Of a DNA stretch of 64,000 nt, positions 23,000-34,198 are shown in pieces. This DNA is from Pisaster brevispinus. Lineage: Eukaryota > Echinodermata > Asteroidea > Forcipulatida > Asteriidae. Positions within the stretch are counted from its first letter, which is position 1. Every line of letters begins with the position of its first letter. The DNA lies in assembly GCA_023634235.1 (NCBI GenBank), contig JAMKCF010000012.1, positions 4,880,329-4,944,328 on the forward strand, written 5' to 3'. The notes under the pieces were generated by a model. That model did no database searches. It saw nothing but the letters and a program-made list of their open reading frames with translations, and was not told where the DNA came from. The position numbers and the translations under genes are program-made.

Positions 23000-23138
23000 G
23001 ATTCTCAAAAAAAATTGTTTTGATGTTTGATGTTTTTTCAATTGAGTGTTCGCAGGGACAACTTTTGAGTCTTCCTTCATCTTTTTGGCAGATTGTTATT
23101 AGAGAGAGTGAGCATAATTAAGAAATAATTTCTTTGAG
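23000..23138 (+). promoter_or_regulatory. candidate securin promoter and untranslated exon 1
   Basis: The first coding exon of securin starts at a splice acceptor (24589) only 24 nt before the ATG, so an upstream non-coding exon is required. The best candidate ends at 23138 with donor GAG|GTATGT. About 170 bp upstream is ATTGG (22964-22968, an inverted CCAAT/NF-Y box, usual in mitotic-gene promoters), within a stretch richer in CpG than its surroundings (22930-23000). The 5' boundary given is a guess. Confidence 0.35.
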
Positions 23139-23807
23139 GTATGTATTTTGCTTATGACTTTACTACCTACGTATTTACGCTACCAAAACTTTCGCTGTTT
23201 TCATTTATAACTTCCCGTCATGAACATTGACATACACAGAGACATGTAGGCCCACACTGTTATACGGCACAGTCATGTATTTCCGACACTGACCGAAAAA
23301 CAGTTTGAACTTAAAATTATACCCTTTCTTGCGGTTTTTCACACATTATGGCAATAATACTAGTAAAGGTAGAGCAAATTTGCAAATTATGTCAGCACAT
23401 GAACCATTTGTATATAGCTGTATATAGCTCGTTGGTTGACTTGGGGCGTGACCAAGACTGCAAATGCAATGCAAGAGAAGAGTGACCAGGCCAGGCAGGT
23501 TGACAGGTTTCAGTTGCTTGGGTGTGAGAACCTGTTTGTTGTGTAACCCTTCGGCCCAAGTACTACTGACTGGGTTTAATGACCAAGAACAACCATTATT
23601 TGTAAACAATAGTGTACTTAAAAAATGTAGAGTTTTAGAGTCATAGATTGGTTTATTGTCAATGACAATGTAAACTTTTGTAATGCTGATTTATGGGTCA
23701 AATTGTCATTAAAAGATACAATACAATATATAGTCACCTGTGAAAGTTTCAGCGGAACACAGTGTCGACTTGAAAAAAACGAGCCCAAAACTAGTTGCAA
23801 TAATTAA

Positions 23808-24223
23808 ATTGTAACCCTCCACCCTCCGATGGTCGCAGAACAGAGGGTTAAGAAGTGCGTCGTGTAATAAAGCACCTATCTAGTACAGGGGGGGGGGGGG
23901 TGGTTGTAGTTTTTGTCATTTTTTTCCATTTACTGACCCACCAGATTTGCCAAATTTTATCACTGTCGAATATCATGACACATTCTACTATTACTAATGG
24001 ATCAATTTAGAACACTAAAAACATCATCAAGAAAATGTTGGACAAAAATAAATTACGCCTAAAAAAATAACCAGAGACTGACCGTTTATCCATAAACTAC
24101 ATGTGTACATAGTTAGTGTCAACATGTGTTTTTTGACCTCACACTTGCAAGATCTTGACCAATCAGCGTAACCCTTCATAACCCTCTGGTCTGCAACTGT
24201 TGGGAAGATGGAGGGTTACAACT
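23808..24223. repeat. TIR element with TTGTAACCCTCC ends
   Basis: About 415 bp bounded by ATTGTAACCCTCCACCCTCC (left) and, inverted, GTTGTAACCCTCCATCTTCC (right), arms extending about 45 bp through CAGAGGGTTA. No ORF. Lies in the putative first intron of securin; a poly-G tract is inside. Confidence 0.6.
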
Positions 24224-24589
24224 ATCACAAAGTTCTACAAAAATTGTGGGCTATTTTCATCAAGAACTTCTAACTCGTCCATGTTATTGTTAAAGTAAGG
24301 TGATGCAGGGACCTACTGTATCTCCAGCCTCAGCATTCACAAACAGACTCCACAGAAGTTTGAGTTCCCAAAAACCCGCCTTGAGATGAGTTTTTGGGAT
24401 TCTAACTTTTCAACATGACTTTTAATTGATGTCAAACCAACAGGGGGCATTTCAGATGAAATAATTGTGCAGGAAGTTTTACCACCTATCATCTTCATAA
24501 CAAATAAGCTTTGTGATAGAAGTTACACAGTTTTTGTTCGGGGTCATTACTAAACCTAACCTTTAAACAATCACCTTTTTGTCTCACAG

Positions 24590-24716
24590 TTTATTGAATC
24601 TTCAGTCGTCAGCATGACTTCTCACCTTGTACAAGCCTATGTGGATAAGGAGAATACTACCAGTCTGAATGGAAATAGTAACAAAAGTCGCATCAGCTCT
24701 TTAGCTGGAAGGCAAG
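24590..24716 (+). CDS. PTTG1: securin exon with start codon and KEN box
   Basis: Acceptor GTCTCACAG and donor AAG|GTATGT. The ATG at 24614 begins MTSHLVQAYVDKENTTSLNG; YVDKEN is identical to the human securin N-terminus and holds the KEN degron. 103 coding nt, ending in phase 1. Confidence 0.85.
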
Positions 24717-27700
24717 GTATGTGATTACAGGGCTGGTACATGTACATGTAAAGACAAAGCATTTTTCTCTCTTGGTAAAGGGCACTTCTTATGAAAATTT
24801 GTACTGCAACATTTCAAGGTTCACCAAGGCAAGTGTTTCTAGTTGCGATACCCTCAATTCTCCAAATGACTGTCGAGGGTAAAAGGTTACGATATTTGCA
24901 ACCCTCAATCCTCCCAACGACCATAAGGAGGGTTGAGGGTTACAATCCAGCGCCCTGGAGAAGTATTAGTCCTGATTAAGGAGATCCCCTCATCTCCATC
25001 CACCAGAAAAAAATAACTGACCAAAAACAAATGTTTTACTAAGGCACAATGTAAAGAATTTATTTTCTTTGAAACTCAAAGTAAATTATCGTGTGCTGCA
25101 CATTCCCTGTCTTGCGCTTCAACTATTTTGTAAAATAGCTTTTTGTAAACTGTGCATTTTACTTGCCAGTTTTAGTAGGCTCCCAGATGTATTGTCAGAC
25201 ATTATGTATCTTTCTGTTTCTGATAATGGTAGCAATCACAACCAGTTTAATGGTCAAATTAAGTTACATTCACACACTAAAAAAAAAAATAACAGTAAGA
25301 CTACAAATTTATTTTTCACATCTGAAAATGAAGATACATTTATGAGCATTAAAACAAGTTTTTAGTAGCCAACAGGGCAAGTGTAGAAGTGGTGTTTACT
25401 AGCCCCTAGCAGTTGTTACTAGACAATATTGAATGTAGGCCGGGTTAGTGTTAAGGGTGAGACCTGCATTCATTGCAACAGGTTCACTCTTTGTCAAAAT
25501 CAGAATTCCAGAATCTAGAAAGTTGTAAGTTTTCAATTAAGGTATTGCATGAAAAAATGCGCCAATGATATAAGTGGTAGTTGATTGTAAAAACTTAAAA
25601 TTAATTATTGTCAGTATCCCGATATTATCTCACATCCAGTAGCCATATAAATTCAATTTTATTGTTACAAAATTGTGTGCATTGTCCATGGCAAAAATGT
25701 TGTATGTTTTTAAATTTTGAAACAACATCACCAGAGAAAACAATTTTTTTAAAATAAGCTTTTTATGAAAATCGGGCAACATAGGAGGCAGAGGGTCTGT
25801 ATACATTTGGTAATGGCTCTGAAAATTCATGGCAATAAAAACTTGGTAAGAAGTACAGCAGCTTTGGATAGTATAATGCAGTTTGAGGAACACTTCACTT
25901 TGAAGTACTGCGGTTATGGAAAAAGATATCACTTTTTATCCCCAAAATCTGAATCTGAGAAACGTAGCTGTCAGTAACGTTTCTCAGATTGTGTATTCCT
26001 ATTGAGGATTATTCTTCATGCGTGGATATATTCGCTCCGAACTTTCTGGGATATATCAAAAAGGCGACCACCCTTTGAAATGAAATTTTCACAGGTTAGG
26101 TTTGTTGTATTATATCTACATTTATATAGGATTAAGACAATCGAACGGTTGCAAAAACCAAAGGTACATGTATACTTTCCCGCTAAATGCATAATTCTGA
26201 GCTTGCTCAATTATCTCAGGACAATGGTTTACCTGGTCTGTTGCGACCTAACGTCCCCATAATTTTTATCAACATCTATATCTTTGGATGCACGTTGTTT
26301 TTTAAGAAACAAAAAAATGTTTATCTCATATAAAAAAGTGTGTTAAAACAACACAGTTGATCAAATACAGTCATGTAAACTGACATGTCCGAGGTGTTTG
26401 TCATCAGCTGTGAAGACATTCAGTGTTGGAGAGTCCCCTATGGTCACCCCAAGGAGAGCCCTAGGAAACCTGAGCAATGACGCAGCCCGTCTCTCAGGTC
26501 TGAACACTAGCCAGAAGAAACCACTCAAGTCTACCGTTGGTGGGAATAGAGTCTTCAAGAAACCCTTCGGCTCCCAGGCTAAGACACCGGGGTTATCACT
26601 GAGGAAACCCAACATGGCTGCACCTTCTGCTCAGGTATGTTCTTGAAGACATTAGGCCATGTTTGAACTGTCTGTATGTACCCTGTGCATGAATCATGCG
26701 CTTGGCCGTGATGGTGAATGGAGAACTTGGCTCTCAATCATGAATATGTATGAGGTTATAGTAAATATACCTTCAACCTCCAAACCATGTACTGCACAAC
26801 CAATACATATGAAAAGACTTCCTGACATAACCAATTTTGCCCGTACCCCCCTTGTCTGTAGTGTTTTATTTATTTGCATCCGCATGGTTTTAAACGATAA
26901 ATGTACTACTCAGCCTGTAATTTGTTATGATGTGGTGAATGCATTTTGGACAACTGTCCACATAACTATCTGTGTACATGAATAATTATGTGGACAGTTG
27001 TTCTACCATAATTAAGGCAGTAGAATAGTCCTGAAGCTTGGTCAATGTACTGGTAACTAGAACGAGTTAGAATTGAGCTTCATGTAAATGCAAACCAAGA
27101 CACCATGTACATGTAAGAAAAGTAAACATAAATCCAAGCAATTTATTGTTGTTTAAAAAATTTTTCCTGCAGATTGCACCCAAGCCCAAGCTAAAACATC
27201 CCATATTAACAGCGTCCAGCAGCCTAATGAAACCAGCAGAGGTATACCCAGATGTAGAGACCATGCATGTATACCAAGACAAAGGTAGGTGAAAGGACAA
27301 TGTAGCCCTTTACATATTACAGAGTGAATTCCCAGGAAATATAACCCCAGGAAATTCCTGGGGAGTTTGAACCCCACCGCCACCCTCGTTTCGTAATGCT
27401 AACCAGGGGTTAACTTAAGTATTTAACTCGTGTGGCATGTTGTGGCCAAGCGGTTTAGTGCATTAGACACAATTTCTTGTGTCTAAGTCACCAAGTTGTG
27501 GGTTTGAAACCTGATTATTACATTTGTGTCCTTGATTAGGATAATTAACTGTAAATGCTTAGAACTCTTTACCCAGAGGTAAATAGGTACCTGATAGGGC
27601 AGAGAGGGTTCTTGTGATTGATTTAGCTTGGTGCGCTACATATTTGGCGGCACAGGCTGTATACTCACAAGGGAGCTGGTATGGTTTAAGGAATGAAATT

Positions 27701-30700
27701 AATGGCTCAGTGACCAGAGTGGTAATAATGTTCAAAGCGCAAAGATAATTTCTTTGGAATTTGTGCTGTATAAGAGCCGTTATTATTATCACCCTAACCC
27801 TAACCCTAGCATCGCCTTCAGCCCAATTTTATAATGCATTTGTATTAGTTACAACACACTACATGTACGCGACAAGTTTTCGGTATCGGCTCCAAACTTG
27901 TGTATGATTTGACTGCAGTGTATTTCGGGAATTTTTATTTGCATTTAGCAAAATAAGAAAGTAATCCTTCTTACCATAGGCGACTTAATAGTCAACCTTT
28001 TCATTGGCGACTTTAGACGACCAAGCTTTCACACAAAAAAGCACTCAAGCCTGAGCACAAAGACCATTGGTCATAAAGCTGTAGTTTTGTCCATGTTCAC
28101 CCTCTATACCCAAGCTTACCATCGTTGGAAAGAGAAAGAAGATCAGATCTTTCCAATGATGGTAAAATCAAATAAGGTTGCTATTATGCAATCTCTTCAG
28201 GTTGGAGAGGAAAGATCCAAAAGACCTCCAGATTAAGTTGCTCTTTCAACTGAGCTATCTAGAATTGCCAACCCTAGCAAAGACTTGTCGCAGAACACCT
28301 GCACTTTAATCAAAATGTCACAGGTTCAAATCCTGTGTAGTAATTTTTCTGTGGTCACCTTAAAAAACGAATTATATTTACCCTCTCAGTTTCGCTTGTG
28401 GTTTATTACTTGATTTAAAAGATATTGTTAGCCAGAGGGGTTGTCTAGGTCTCTTTTCAACAACCTGGTATCGAATAAGATGCCCTGTTTTCTCTGTCAT
28501 TGACATGTAAAAGTAACTTGTAAATGAGCAAGTTGGACTGCCTGTTTTTCAATTTAAAGCAACTTAGTGTGCCCTATTCAGAGGTCCTGGTGCCAATTTC
28601 ATAGCTCTGCTTAACGGTAAGCAGTTTTTCGTGTATAGCAGAAAAAATTTGCATTTAAGTGTAAGTGTATTTCAAAGGTTAGCAAGCAAATAAGGCGGCC
28701 AGCTTGAGCTTTCACCATGATCTTGCTTTGTTTATGTCATTCATTTTCATACAGTATGCACCGGAAGGTTAGCATGCCTTTTCATGTGCTTACGGTTAGC
28801 AGCGCTATGAAATGGAAACTTGCGCAGTAAGCACAACATTGGCTGTTAAGCAGCTCTATGAAATTGGGTCCTATAACACTTTCCTTCAAGAGCTCCTCTG
28901 AGAGAGGTTGATGGTTGGGTTGTAAGAAGGGAGGGGGGGGGGAGGTAGTAAGCTCAAAGCTGAAACTTCTCAGATAGTCCACTGTTGAGTCATGTCTCTG
29001 TAGTAGTCAGTCACCCAGACATTACTGCAGGGTGTTTCACCATGGTCTATATCACCTAGCCAGTGGTATTTGTAATACAAGAGTCGGTCATGTATACCAA
29101 CCAGTACATATGTCAGGATGAGGTCAACCCTCCTGAGGGGGAATGTTATCTTGACTTTCCACTCCAGATTGTTTGTGTGTCTTGCTTGTGGATAGCTGTT
29201 TAAGATTATTGAGTAAATGCTGACGTTGCTTGTGGGGCTCAGAAACTTTATCAAAGTTCCTTTTTAAGTAAAGTAGTTGTTTACCATTAATTGGAATTTT
29301 TCTTTTTCATTCTTAATTTCCAAATCAACTTTGTAGTGAAGGTACAACAGTGATTTGTCGGGTGGAAAAGTAATAATAATTCCTTTTAAATGTGTCAAAA
29401 GGAATTTCAAAGTCAGTTTTGTAAATTCTCAAACATGGAAGTATTCCACACAGACAAATACTCAGAACGATGTGATGTTGCGGTTTTTAGTGTTCACAGA
29501 GCATAGGGCAAAATTGGGAGACTTTGGGACACTGGGTGGCAGCAAAAATGCATTTGTACCAGGTATTCATGTAATTTTCCCATATTTAATTAGCTCTGAA
29601 CACAATTGATTTCAGGGTTCTCCCCATGCACAAGCTAGCATATTAGCCGATATGCGGAATTCTGGACTGAAAAGGATCAATTTCACAACAATTATATAAT
29701 AAAACCATCCTAAATTCTCCAGATTGCACATAAAGTAAAAAACCTTGTTGCAATTCCGCCATCTAGTGTCCCCAAAAGTCTCCCATTGTTATATATCCTT
29801 GATGCAATAGTTACATTTGCTATAAAAGTCTTGAATGTTTTAGGTTGACGAGCTCTTTGTATAGACAGATCTCATCGTTTAGCTTTTGGCGCTTTGCGAG
29901 TGCTGCATTCTTCCTTGTATCAGTAGTAAACGAGTAGCCTTACATACTGACTGTGTATTGTCATGTTACAGAACCAGAGTTTGAGCCGTTACCCCAAGAA
30001 GATTGTCTGAGTTCCTGCCTAGATAGACTGGCCTCCCTGAGGGTTCCCTCCATACCGCGCACACGGACCACTCTACCACATGGCAAACACACAGACTTCA
30101 CATCCCTGCAGCTTGAGTCAAATGACAGATTGATCCCCAATACCGCACTTGGTAAAGTTTTCAACTCTCTAAAGACCAGCTTGAATGAAACCGGCAGCAA
30201 GTGTTTTCAAATGTGTTTTCAATCATTAAGGAAATTGAGTTCACCTGAAATTAAACTGACTTTCATTGTATCGGCAGTAAACAAAACAGTCATTTTGGGA
30301 GACATTTTCGTTGGTGCTTTTCAAAAAGATTCACGAAAAAGCCCTGTTACATCATCACTCATGTTACGTCATTTGTGGTAGCTCTGTTTTGCATAGCCGC
30401 TTTGTGTTCTCATTACTCATGCCATCAACGGCAGAAGTGTAGCTAGTTGTTCACAAACTTGAGGGTGGGGGCCTACATTTTTTATCAATAAATACAGACA
30501 AATTTTAACATTATAAACAAGTTGAAATAGCAATCTCATTAAGAACTTTTTGCTGAAGTAGCTGTTTAATGTTTTTCAAGATTGTGGGAGTGTATCAATA
30601 ATCATAATAATAATAAAAATAAAACACTTGACATAGAAAGACCCCCCAAAATATATATATATATATATATTACGTAACGCGCATAACGCGTGTGCACGCT

Positions 30701-31220
30701 TGATTCGAAATAAGGTAAGATGCTACTTGTATTCTATTTTTCGTCATTCTGCTGATGAGTGCCTTATGGTACAAAACAGTCTGTCCAGAAGAGAGATATG
30801 CCAAAGTTTGTTTAACTCATATTCTGAATTTATTGCATATATATATATAATTCATCAATAAAAATAAATAAATAAATAAGTAAAAATAGAAATACCACAA
30901 CTCACACGCATTAAATCCACAAGAAATTTAACAGGGGAAACTTTCATAAAAAGACAACAACTGCCAAGTTAAAAAAGATTAACAGATTTGTATTAAAAAA
31001 AAAAATGTCAAGATCTTTTAACAATGTCTCTTTCTGAAAGCATTGTAACAATAGCAATAATGAACTTTCATCTTTTGTTTCCACAGATTTATCAGTGAAC
31101 AGCTTTGATGTCAACCTTCCAATCGACCTGAACTCCTGCCTGGACTTGCCTCCGTTAGACTCGGTGTCGTTCATGGACATCAACAGCTTCAAACTGTGGG
31201 ATGAGCAAAGCACTGACTAG
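24590..31220 (+). CDS. PTTG1: securin (PTTG1-like), complete spliced CDS
   Basis: Exons 24590-24716 (ATG at 24614), 26408-26634, 27173-27284, 29972-30151 and 31087-31220 join in phase to give 251 residues, stop TAG at 31218. Securin inhibits and chaperones separase until APC/C destroys it at anaphase. Diagnostic features in order: YVDKEN (KEN box, residues about 9-14), RRALGNLSN (destruction box RxxLxxxxN, about 50-58), a long basic stretch, VYPDVETMH aligning with the YPEIEKFF separase-pseudosubstrate segment of human securin, and an acidic C-terminus FDVNLPIDL resembling human LDVELPP. Human securin is about 202 residues, so this one is somewhat longer. Overall similarity is low, as expected for securins; the call rests on motif content and order. 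Confidence 0.85.
24842..24946. repeat. short relative of the TTGTAACCCTCC element
   Basis: GTTGCGATACCCTCAATTCTCC and, inverted, TTGTAACCCTCAACCCTCC flank a short centre containing TTGCAACCCTCAATCCTCCC. About 105 bp, probably a deletion derivative, just after the securin start exon. Confidence 0.5.
25952..25990. repeat. perfect 14-bp inverted repeat
   Basis: AATCTGAGAAACGT (25952-25965) and its exact complement ACGTTTCTCAGATT (25977-25990) flank an 11-nt loop. Located in a securin intron within a possible repeat of unknown limits. Confidence 0.6.
26408..26634 (+). CDS. PTTG1: securin exon with destruction box
   Basis: Acceptor GTCATCAG and donor CAG|GTATGT; 227 nt. Reads AVKTFSVGESPMVTPRRALG and onward; TPRRALGNLSN is a canonical D-box. 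Then a basic, Ser/Thr-rich region with several TP/SP sites. The alternative acceptor at 26391 would give an in-frame stop and is rejected. Confidence 0.85.
26950..27001. repeat. perfect 16-bp inverted repeat
   Basis: ACAACTGTCCACATAA (26950-26965) and its exact reverse complement (26986-27001), 20-nt loop, in the securin intron between the D-box exon and the next. Confidence 0.7.
27173..27284 (+). CDS. PTTG1: securin exon with pseudosubstrate-like segment
   Basis: Acceptor TTTCCTGCAG and donor AAAG|GTAGGT; 112 nt. Encodes IAPKPKLKHPILTASS and then EVYPDVETMHVYQDK, positioned like the separase-inhibiting YPEIE segment of human securin. Confidence 0.78.
27432..27791 (+). repeat. tRNA-headed SINE in securin intron
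   Basis: Head TGTTGTGGCCAAGCGGTTTA (A box) and GTGGGTTTGAAACC (B-box-like), body with AAATAGGTACCTGATAGGGC, tail GTGCTGTATAAGAGCCGTTA and TTATTATCA. The AT-trinucleotide tail and TATAAG motif resemble those of the SINE at 6836-7267 though the heads differ. Confidence 0.65.
27792..27809 (+). repeat. interstitial telomere-like CCCTAA triplet
   Basis: ACCCTAACCCTAACCCTAG: three CCCTAA-type units directly after the SINE tail. Too short to be more than a chance or SINE-tail feature. Confidence 0.4.
28583..28874. repeat. MITE family A, long copy
   Basis: GGTCCTGGTGCCAATTTCATAG with CTCTGCTTAACGGTAAGCAG at the left and CAGCTCTATGAAATTGGGTCC at the right form inverted ends; interior AAGCACAACATTGGCTG is typical of the family. 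About 290 bp, in the large securin intron. Confidence 0.7.
29514..29788. repeat. MITE family C, divergent long copy
   Basis: Left TTGGGAGACTTTGGGACACT, GGGTGGCAGC and right GCCATCTAGTGTCCCCAAAA, GTCTCCCA are inverted repeats of about 30 bp. The middle differs from 13255-13392. It stands 180 bp before a securin exon. Confidence 0.65.
29972..30151 (+). CDS. PTTG1: securin exon 4
   Basis: Acceptor TGTTACAG and donor G|GTAAAG; 180 nt. Encodes EPEFEPLPQEDCLSSCLDRL, then a Pro/Thr/Arg segment ending LIPNTAL. Fits the separase-binding middle region by position; sequence similarity is weak. Open frame continues past the donor by chance. Confidence 0.75.
31087..31220 (+). CDS. PTTG1: securin terminal exon
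   Basis: Acceptor TTCCACAG; stop TAG at 31218-31220. Reads DLSVNSFDVNLPIDLNSCLD and ends FKLWDEQSTD, an acidic-hydrophobic tail like the human LDVELPPVCCDIDI end. Phase follows exon 4 exactly. Confidence 0.8.
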
Positions 31221-31486
31221 CACTCAGTAGCTGAGGATCAAGTAAGAAACAATCCCAATCATGTGTTGAAGCAATTTGAACAATACTGGTCTGTATGATG
31301 GCTGAACATTGCCTCTAGAGGACAGTATGATCTTCCTTGAGATTGGTGGAAATCATTTAGGGATTTGAGAAGTAGCCCTTGAGGGTGCTATGTTCCTCTG
31401 CTCGATGTGCTAGTTTTTAGATTTGGGGGGGGGAGGGGAGAGGTTCTAACTGAGCGTTCCAGTGAAGGGACGCAACACGCCTTGAT

Positions 31487-31650
31487 GATATTCCATAGAG
31501 CTTTTTCAAAATGGGAACCAGTCTCTTACAGTACACACCTGATGGTAATTTCGCTGGTAGTCTGTTTTCATTGACCAATACTTGTCAAGTTGGAAAGTCA
31601 GTAGATTTGTGCGCTTATTAATTTGTGCTCTATGAAATTTAGACCATGGC
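31487..31650. repeat. decayed MITE family A
   Basis: GATATTCCATAGAGCTTTTTC on the left and GTGCTCTATGAAATTTAGACCATGG on the right resemble the CAATTTCATAGAGC ends of family A. In the securin 3' UTR region; boundaries approximate. Confidence 0.4.
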
Positions 31651-32378
31651 CAGATGTCTGTGACTTGTTTTGGGTATTTCATTCTACATCTATTTTGTAT
31701 TTCCCCTGCAAAGGACTGTGAGTAATAATTAGGCCAAGTTAAAACAACAACAACAAAACACCAGTTGATACTGCTTTGATTGTTTGTTATTTAAAAAAAA
31801 AAAAAATCAAAAATAGAAAGATGAGGGTTTTAAAAAATTTGATTTATTCAAAGATTGCCACCAAGCATTTAAATTTAAGATGGTCACCATCTTTTCTTTT
31901 CAAAATAGCCTTAAGATTTTTATCCACAGCTATCCTAAACAAAATTCGGGAAAATAAAATAAATGTCGAAAGAATGTTGCCAAACTAAAGCAAAAAATAC
32001 ATAAAGAATCTAGTCTTTTCATCTGTTTTTAATCGGCCTTATGTGTACTAGTTCTACATGATGATGCACATGCTCTTGATGCGACTTTGACTTTGAAACC
32101 CTCTTCAAAATCTTTCCTTGCCAAACTTGTAAGAGATTTCCAAAGGATAAAAATTACAGTATCCTACCCCTCCCCCAGTTTCCAAAATGGATTGTGACCA
32201 CTGATCTTCAAAGAAGCTTTCATTATTATAAACTCTTTAGGATAGATTGTATTTTCCATCATTGTTTAATTTAATAATTCTCTAATACTTGTGTAAATTT
32301 AAATTTATTTCAGTATCGTTGATGTATTATGTGAGAGTAATAGTGTTTCAGTTTGGGTTTTTGTTTACATGTTTGTAG

Positions 32379-32384
32379 AATAAA
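32379..32384 (+). terminator. securin polyadenylation signal
   Basis: AATAAA about 1.16 kb past the securin stop, followed by a TTGTTATTGTGG downstream element. It lies about 240 bp before the 54-bp satellite, so a transcript cleaved here would exclude the array. Confidence 0.5.
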
Positions 32385-32621
32385 CTTGTTATTGTGGAAT
32401 TGAAAATAGCATTTGTTATTGCTCAATGACTGTTGTCTTGTGTAAAACTTATTGGACTCAACAATTTAAAGGAATGACATGTACATTAATATATTGCTAC
32501 AAGTGAGAGTAATTTCATGTCTGAAAGCTATAATTACAATGTAATTACATGTTCTTCTGAAGTTACTGTGTGCTCAGTGTCCACACTCCAATCCTATATT
32601 ATCAAATATCCATACAAAAAT

Positions 32622-34198
32622 CGCAAGGGGTAAGTCCAGCATTTTTATCAAATTTGGGCCAAAAAGTGAAAAAATCACAAGGGGTAAGTCCAGCATTTTT
32701 ATCAAATTTGGGCCAAAAATTAAAAAAAACGCAAGGGGTAAGTCCAGCATTTTTATCAAATTTGGGCCAAAAATAAAAAAAAACGCAAGGGGTAAGTCCA
32801 GCATTTTTATCAAATTATGGCCAAAAATTTAAAAAATCGCAAGGGGTAAGTCCAGCATTTTTATCAAATTTGGGCCAAAAAGTGAAAAAATCACAAGGGG
32901 TAAGTCCAGCATTTTTATCAAATTTGGGCCAAAAGTGAAAAAATCGCAAGGGGTAAGTCCAGCATTTTTATCAAATTTGGGCCAAAAAGTGAAAAAATCA
33001 CAAGGGGTAAGTCCAGCATTTTTATCAAATTTGGGCCAAAAGTGAAAAAATCGCAAGGGGTAAGTCCAGCATTTTTATCAAATTTGGGCCAAAAAGTGAA
33101 AAAATCGCAAGGGGTAAGTCCAGCATTTTTATCAAATTTGGGCCAAAAAGTGAACAAATCACAAGGGGTAAGTCCAGCATTTTTATCAAATTTGGGCCAA
33201 AAATTAAAAAAAATGAAGGGGCAAGTCCAGCTTTTTAATCAAATTATGGCCAAAAATTAAAAAAATCGCAAGGGGTAAGTCCAGCATTTTTATCAAATTT
33301 GGGCCAAAAAGTGAAAAAATCACAAGGGGTAAGTCCAGCATTTTTATCAAATTTGGGCCAAAAAGTGAAAAAATCAAAAATTCAGATTTCAGAAATTTTA
33401 CTTTGTAACAAAAGTTAGTGCCTACCTCAGCATATGTCACAGATGTGTTGAGGTTGAAACTACTGTCACCCGAGATAGTTTATCAATGTCAGTTGTGATG
33501 TGCTGCTTGCAATTCTACCATACCAGCGTGATTCACACAAAAATAATTATTGACAACGTAAAACCAAAATAATCTGCCTGTTTGCTGAACATAAGGCAAC
33601 GCAATTGCAAGGGGTAAGTCCAGCATTTTTATCAAATTTGGGCCAAAAAGTGAAAAAATCGCAAGGGGTAAGTCCAGCATTTTTATCAAATTTGGGCCAA
33701 AAAGTGAAAAAATCGCAAGGGGTAAGTCCAGCATTTTTATCAAATTTGGGCCAAAAAGTGAAAAAATCACAAGGGGTAAGTCCAGCATTTTTATCAAATT
33801 TGGGCCAAAAGTGAAAAAATCGCAAGGGGTAAGTCCAGCATTTTTATCAAATTTGGGCCAAAAATTAAAAAAAACGCAAGGGGTAAGTCCAGCATTTTTA
33901 TCAAATTTGGGCCAAAAATAAAAAAAAACGCAAGGGGTAAGTCCAGCATTTTTATCAAATTATGGCCAAAAATTTAAAAAATCGCAAGGGGTAAGTCCAG
34001 CATTTTTATCAAATTTGGGCCAAAAAGTGAAAAAATCACAAGGGGTAAGTCCAGCATTTTTATCAAATTTGGGCCAAAAGTGAAAAAATCGCAAGGGGTA
34101 AGTCCAGCATTTTTATCAAATTTGGGCCAAAAAGTGAAAAAATCACAAGGGGTAAGTCCAGCATTTTTATCAAATTTGGGCCAAAAAGTGAAAAAATC
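32622..34198 (+). repeat. 54-bp satellite, two blocks
   Basis: Units of 54 bp (CGCAAGGGGTAAGTCCAGCA, TTTTTATCAAATTTGGGCCA, AAAAGTGAAAAAAT) fill 32622-33377 (about 14 units) and 33608-34198 (about 11 units). The unit is divisible by three, so 18-residue repeats appear open on both strands, but there is no gene context or splice-compatible start. Composite order is shared: the variant run around 32720-32840 recurs 1,145 bp later. Confidence 0.93.

Noticed and set aside
27792..27809. Telomere or chromosome end
   Set aside because: Only three CCCTAA units beside a SINE tail, inside a securin intron.
28200..28350. tRNA-like sequence with a GGTTCAAATCC B box
   Set aside because: The neighbouring A-box-like part is on the opposite strand; at most a scrambled SINE remnant.
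29953..30381. 142-codon frame taken as a single-exon gene
   Set aside because: Only 29972-30151 is the securin exon; the remainder is read-through into the intron after a good donor.
8526..34198. CRISPR-like regular arrays
   Set aside because: Units are contiguous with no unique spacers, and the host sequence is eukaryotic.
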